Of a stretch of DNA of 8,548 nucleotides, positions 5,269 through 8,548 are shown piece by piece (within the stretch, counting starts at the first letter, position 1; each line of letters begins with the position of its first letter). Source of the DNA: Sedimenticola sp. Lineage in GTDB: Bacteria; Pseudomonadota; Gammaproteobacteria; Chromatiales; Chromatiaceae. The stretch lies in contig JALWGP010000303.1 of NCBI GenBank assembly GCA_027038775.1, forward strand, positions 1 to 8,548, in the 5' to 3' direction. The notes beneath the pieces are model-generated. The model was given only the letters and a program-made list of their open reading frames with translations. It had not been told where the DNA came from and searched no databases. The translations under genes were made by a program, and so were the position numbers.

Positions 5269-7188
5269 ATGCAAAACAGAAAACCTTTTCCTGTGGACCT
5301 TCCCGTGTCGCTTTCGCGCCGCCGTTTCGTCCAGGGCCTGGCCATGGGCAGTGTGGCGGCGGGCATGGGCCTGGGCTCCCGCGCCCTCTGGGCCAATACC
5401 GACCAGGTGCAGAAGATCACCACCCTCACCGGTACCGAGTTCGATCTCACCATCGGTGAAACGGTGGTCAACTTCACCGGCACGCCGCGCATCGGCACCC
5501 TGGTGAACGGCTCCCTGCCGGCGCCCATCCTGCGCTGGAAGGAGGGGGACACCGTGACCATGAGGGTCACCAACCGGTTGCCCGAGACCAGCTCCATCCA
5601 TTGGCACGGCCTCATTCTGCCCAGCGCCATGGACGGTGTGCCCCACATCGCCGACGGCTTCAAAGGCATCGCCCCCGGCGAGACCTTCACCTACCGTTTT
5701 CCAGTGAAGCAGTCGGGCACCTACTGGTACCACAGCCACTCCGGCTTCCAGGAGCAGACCGGCCTGTACGGCCCCATCATCATCGACCCGCGTGAGCCGG
5801 AGCCCTTCACCTATGACCGCGACTACGTGGTGATGCTGTCCGACTGGACCGACGAGGATCCCACGGTGGTCTACGCCAAGCTCAAGAAGCTGAGCCACTA
5901 CTACAACTTCAACGAGCGTACCCACGCCGACCTGATGAAGGATCTGAAAGAGAAGGGGCTGGCGCGTACCTGGGCCGAGCGCAAGATGTGGATGCAGATG
6001 CGCATGAGCCAGCGTGATCTCGCCGACGTGAGCGGCTACACCTACACATTCCTCATGAACGGCCAGACTCCCGCGGACGGCTGGACCGGTCTCTTCCGCA
6101 AGGGCGAGAAAGTGCGGCTGCGCTTCATCAACGGCGCCGCCATGAGCTTCTTCGACGTGCGCATCCCCGGCCTGAAGATGACCATCGTGGCCGCCGACGG
6201 CCAGTACGTGGAGCCGGTGACGGTGGAGGAGTTCCGCATTGGCGTGGCCGAGACCTACGACGTGATCGTGGAGCCCGACGATGCCGCCTACACCATCTTC
6301 GCCCAGTCCATCGACCGCTCCGGCTACGCCCGCGGCACCCTCACCCCCGACCCCGCCATGAAGGCGGAGGTGCCCGGGATGGATCCCGTGCCCAACCTGA
6401 CCCACACCGACATGGGCATGGACATGAGCGCCATGGGCCACTCGATGCACGACATGGGCGGCATGCAGAGGTCAGGCATGGACCACAGTCAGCACCAGAT
6501 GGGCGGTATGCAGATGCAGGGCATGGACCACAGCCAGCACCAGATGGGCGGCATGCAGATGCAGGGCATGGACCACAGTCAGCATCAAATGGCCGGCATG
6601 TCCATGAACGGGATGAAGGGCATGAAACACAGCTCGCCCAATCCGGCCCATCCTTCCGACTTCAGCAACAGGCCCGTGAAGCATGCGCCCACGGAGTTCG
6701 GTCCGCAAGTGGATATGCGCGCCCAGGCGCCGCAGTACCGCCTCTCCGATCCCGGGTTCGGCCTCCGCAACAACGGCCGCAGGGTGCTCACCTATGCCGA
6801 CCTGCGCCGCTTGGGCGGGACCGACGATCCGCGCGAACCGGACCGCGAGATCGAGCTGCACCTCACCGGCAACATGGGCCGTTACATGTGGTCGGTGAAC
6901 GGGGTGAAGTTTGCCGATGCCGAGCCCCTGCGCTGGAAACTGGGAGAACGGCTGCGCATCACCTTCGTCAACGACACCATGATGAACCATCCCATGCACC
7001 TGCACGGGATGTGGAGCGATCTCGAGTCGGGCGACAACGACTTCCTGCCGCGCAAGCACACGGTGATCGTGCAGCCGGGATCGCGCATCAGCTACCGGGT
7101 GACGGTGGATGCACCGGGGGGGTGGGCCTACCACTGCCACTTGCTCTACCACATGCTCGGCATGTTCCGCGAAGTCCAGGTCAGTTGA
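5269..7188 (+). CDS. copA: copper resistance multicopper oxidase CopA
   Basis: A 639-residue periplasmic multicopper oxidase of the CopA/PcoA family, which oxidises Cu(I) and binds copper outside the cytoplasm. The ATG at 5269 is chosen because AGAGGA lies about 10 bases upstream and the Tat signal follows: SRRRFV at 16-21, hydrophobic stretch, likely cut after ALWA at 42. Copper ligands are present: HWHG 111-114, HSH 155-157, HPMHLHG 574-580, and HCHLLYH 622-628 with type-1 Cys623 and His628. CopA-typical stretches include SDWTDEDP (191-198) and IPGLKMTIVAADG (299-311). A Met/His-rich copper-binding insert spans about 380-453. Oddity: the candidate axial Met632 lies 9 residues after Cys623, whereas I recall 10 in CueO and typical CopA (HMExGM), so one residue seems missing (HMLGM). 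copB follows after 11 bp. Confidence 0.96.
   Translation: MQNRKPFPVDLPVSLSRRRFVQGLAMGSVAAGMGLGSRALWANTDQVQKITTLTGTEFDLTIGETVVNFTGTPRIGTLVNGSLPAPILRWKEGDTVTMRVTNRLPETSSIHWHGLILPSAMDGVPHIADGFKGIAPGETFTYRFPVKQSGTYWYHSHSGFQEQTGLYGPIIIDPREPEPFTYDRDYVVMLSDWTDEDPTVVYAKLKKLSHYYNFNERTHADLMKDLKEKGLARTWAERKMWMQMRMSQRDLADVSGYTYTFLMNGQTPADGWTGLFRKGEKVRLRFINGAAMSFFDVRIPGLKMTIVAADGQYVEPVTVEEFRIGVAETYDVIVEPDDAAYTIFAQSIDRSGYARGTLTPDPAMKAEVPGMDPVPNLTHTDMGMDMSAMGHSMHDMGGMQRSGMDHSQHQMGGMQMQGMDHSQHQMGGMQMQGMDHSQHQMAGMSMNGMKGMKHSSPNPAHPSDFSNRPVKHAPTEFGPQVDMRAQAPQYRLSDPGFGLRNNGRRVLTYADLRRLGGTDDPREPDREIELHLTGNMGRYMWSVNGVKFADAEPLRWKLGERLRITFVNDTMMNHPMHLHGMWSDLESGDNDFLPRKHTVIVQPGSRISYRVTVDAPGGWAYHCHLLYHMLGMFREVQVS
6475..6609 (+). 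repeat. three tandem 45-bp repeats encoding Met/His copper-binding units
   Basis: Three in-frame 15-residue units lie at CopA residues 403-417, 418-432 and 433-447. The first two are identical at protein level (GMDHSQHQMGGMQMQ) and the third ends MAGMSMN. Degenerate versions precede and follow. Near-identical DNA (for example cacagtcag versus cacagccag) points to recent tandem duplication, so copy number may vary between strains and change Cu-binding capacity. Confidence 0.9.
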
Positions 7189-7199
7189 GGAGAGATGCG

Positions 7200-7901
7200 A
7201 TGAAGAAGATCAATACCACCCTGTTTGCGCTGGTCTTCAGCGGAAATGTCCTGGCCGGTGGCCTGCCCGACGATCCCCTGCTGTTCAAGCTGATGATCGA
7301 CAAGGCCGAGGTGGCCAATCCCGGTAGCAACAGTGCCTTCGTCTGGGAAGTGGATGCCTGGCTGGGCAAGGACCTCGACAAGCTCTGGTTCAAGACCGAG
7401 GGCGAACAGTCCGCCGGGGAAGGTGTCGAGGAGGCCAGCACCGAGCTGCTCTACAGCCGGGCCATTGCACCTTTCTGGGACCTGCAGGCCGGCTGGCGCC
7501 ACGATTTCCAGCCCGAGGGGCGTGACTGGTTCGCCCTGGGCTTCAAGGGGCTGGCGCCCTACCTCTTCGAGGTGGATGCCACCGCCTACGTGGGCGAGTC
7601 GGGCCGGCTGGCCCTGGGGCTGCAGGCGGAGTACGAGTACATGTTCACCCAGAAGCTCATTCTCTCGCCCGAGGTGGAGATGAACCTCTACAGCAAGGAC
7701 GACGAGGCCATGGGCGTGGGCTCCGGCCTCTCCGACCTGTCGGCCGGCCTGCGCCTGCGCTACGAGCTGAGAAGGGAGTTCGCCCCCTACATCGGCGTGA
7801 ACTGGTGGCGCAAGTTCGGCAAGACCGCAGACTACGCGCGGGCCGAGGGCGGAAGGCGCACCGACACCGAGTTCGTGGTCGGTATCCGTGCCTGGTTCTG
7901 A
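7200..7901 (+). CDS. copB: outer-membrane copper resistance protein CopB
   Basis: A 233-residue CopB/PcoB-family outer-membrane beta-barrel. Signal peptide 1-19 (MKKINTT..., cut after VLA). Family segments are LWFKTEGE (62-69), LYSRAIAPFWDLQAGWRHDF (84-103), GLAPYLFEVDATAYVG (117-132), a GSGLSDLSAGLRLRYE stretch (174-189), EFAPYIGVNW (193-202) and a terminal Phe (RAWF) typical of outer-membrane insertion. The ATG at 7200 has GGAG 7 bases upstream and lies 11 bp after copA, so the two are surely cotranscribed. It is short because the Met-rich N-terminal extension of many CopB proteins is absent; the barrel starts almost at once. The barrel's precise function (copper binding or export) is not established for the family. 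Confidence 0.93.
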   Translation: MKKINTTLFALVFSGNVLAGGLPDDPLLFKLMIDKAEVANPGSNSAFVWEVDAWLGKDLDKLWFKTEGEQSAGEGVEEASTELLYSRAIAPFWDLQAGWRHDFQPEGRDWFALGFKGLAPYLFEVDATAYVGESGRLALGLQAEYEYMFTQKLILSPEVEMNLYSKDDEAMGVGSGLSDLSAGLRLRYELRREFAPYIGVNWWRKFGKTADYARAEGGRRTDTEFVVGIRAWF

Positions 7902-7922
7902 GCCGGGGATTCTGCCGGGGGC

Positions 7923-7993
7923 CCGCTCCTGCAAGGTAGGAGCGGCGCCCCCGCCGCGAACGGTTCGAAATTCGGCCCGGGGGCGCCGCGAAC
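7923..7993. repeat. REP/BIME-like nested palindromic repeat, copy 1
   Basis: First hairpin: CCGCTCCT (7923-7930), loop GCAAGGT, AGGAGCGG (7938-7945). Second: a perfect 12-bp stem at 7942-7953 and 7978-7989 enclosing CGAACGGTTCG. CGCCGCGAAC occurs as a direct repeat at 7952-7961 and 7984-7993. The GTAGGAGCGG core resembles intergenic REP elements of Gammaproteobacteria. Lying between copB and the DUF411 gene, the structure may attenuate transcription or stabilise the upstream mRNA. Confidence 0.65.
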
Positions 7994-8026
7994 CCCGGCG
8001 ATCCAAAAATCTACAAGGAGATCGAC

Positions 8027-8497
8027 ATGAAGAAACAGAAATTCATCCAATCCCTGGCAGTCACCCTGGTGTTGGCTGCCGGTATCGCCTTCGGCGTGGG
8101 CATGATGATGACCGCGCCCGAGGCCGAGGCAGAGACCGTGGTGGTTTACAAGAGCCCCACCTGCGGCTGTTGCAAGGCGTGGGTGACCCATATGAGAGAA
8201 AACGGTTTCAGGGTGGAGGTGCACGAGCAGTACAATGTGACTCCCGTGAAAAATGAGCTCGGCGTGCCGGGCCGGCTGCGTTCCTGCCACACGGCGAAGG
8301 TGGGCGGCTACGTGATCGAAGGTCACGTGCCGGCAGACCAGGTGAAACGGCTGCTCGAGGAGAAGCCGGATGTGACCGGCCTGGCGGTGCCCGGTATGCC
8401 CATGGGCTCGCCCGGCATGGAGGGGCCGCGCAAGGATCCCTACGAGGTGATCGCCTTCCGCCGGGATGGTGGAACGAGGGTGTATGCCCGTCGTTGA
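8027..8497 (+). CDS. exported DUF411 metal-binding protein
   Basis: A 156-residue DUF411-family protein; AAGGAG ends 6 bases before the ATG. An N-terminal Lys-rich hydrophobic segment (about 5-29) is a signal peptide or membrane anchor, ending near AEAE. The mature part begins with a thioredoxin-like strand and the cluster SPTCGCCKAW (C46, C48, C49), followed by the family hallmarks LRSCHTA (C87, H88), GGYVIEGHVPA (93-103) and the Met/Gly loop VPGMPMGSPGME (121-132). DUF411 proteins occur in copper and other metal-resistance clusters and are thought to bind metal outside the cytoplasm; the exact chemistry is not established. It is separated from copB by 125 bp containing strong hairpins, so it may be expressed at a different level. 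Palindromic repeats lie on both sides. Confidence 0.92.
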   Translation: MKKQKFIQSLAVTLVLAAGIAFGVGMMMTAPEAEAETVVVYKSPTCGCCKAWVTHMRENGFRVEVHEQYNVTPVKNELGVPGRLRSCHTAKVGGYVIEGHVPADQVKRLLEEKPDVTGLAVPGMPMGSPGMEGPRKDPYEVIAFRRDGGTRVYARR

Positions 8498-8507
8498 AGG
8501 CCCACCC

Positions 8508-8548
8508 GTAGGAGGCCCGCTCCCGGGCCGAATTCCGAACCGTTCGCG
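8508..8548. repeat. REP/BIME-like palindromic repeat, copy 2 (inverted, cut by window end)
   Basis: It starts GTAGGAGG, then a hairpin GGCCCG-CTCC-CGGGCC (8514-8529). The last 21 bases (8528-8548) match the reverse complement of 7955-7975 at 20 of 21 positions. It is therefore an inverted copy of the element before the DUF411 gene and begins 11 bases after that gene's stop. The remainder lies outside the window. Confidence 0.65.

Noticed and set aside
5023..6450. 475-codon minus-strand frame opposite copA
   Set aside because: Val/Gly/His-rich mirror of copA codons, with no motif and no signal of its own.
1..8548. CRISPR array, tRNA, rRNA, insertion sequence or integrase
   Set aside because: No regularly spaced direct repeats, RNA gene signatures or transposase/integrase motifs were seen on either strand.

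Overview
The window (about 63% G+C by eye) reads as a chromosomal piece of a Gammaproteobacterium. Two things suggest this: the CopA/CopB/DUF411 copper set resembles proteobacterial versions, and GTAGGAGCGG-type palindromic repeats common in that class are present. A Chromatiales-like sulfur or iron oxidiser would fit, but that is inference from style, not from a marker gene.

Layout, left to right. Positions 1-287 hold no credible gene. They look like the control region of a leftward gene outside the window: a good sigma-54 -24/-12 element on the minus strand (8-23), two 17-bp palindromes (110-126, 245-261) and a 13-bp-stem inverted repeat (145-174). A minus-strand gene (288-1274) encodes an exported protein built from five GW...DGSLLLFP repeats, which I do not recognise as a named family. 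The divergent intergenic region 1275-1528 carries a second sigma-54 element (1323-1338, minus) and a third copy of the palindrome (1428-1444). Next come a membrane histidine kinase with a periplasmic CxxCH heme-c motif and a Cys/His-rich PAS domain (1529-3376) and, overlapping it by 4 bp, an NtrC-family response regulator with an intact GAFTGA loop (3373-4752). After a 42-bp AT-rich gap follows a copper-resistance cluster on the plus strand: a CopL-like Cys-rich exported protein (4795-5160), the Tat-exported multicopper oxidase CopA (5269-7188), the outer-membrane protein CopB (7200-7901) and a secreted DUF411 metal-binding protein (8027-8497). DUF411 is flanked by inverted repeat elements.

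How the parts fit. The strongest unexpected signal is a small predicted regulon. The kinase and sigma-54 activator sit beside two sigma-54 promoters, and each promoter has a matching palindrome almost the same distance upstream (109 and 112 bp from the -12 C to the palindrome centre). A heme-c/redox sensing kinase would therefore switch on the repeat protein and an unseen leftward gene. Whether the copper genes belong to this circuit is uncertain. Their leader has only a weak sigma-54 match, but also a sigma-70-like promoter overlapped by a Fur-box-like sequence and an inverted repeat.
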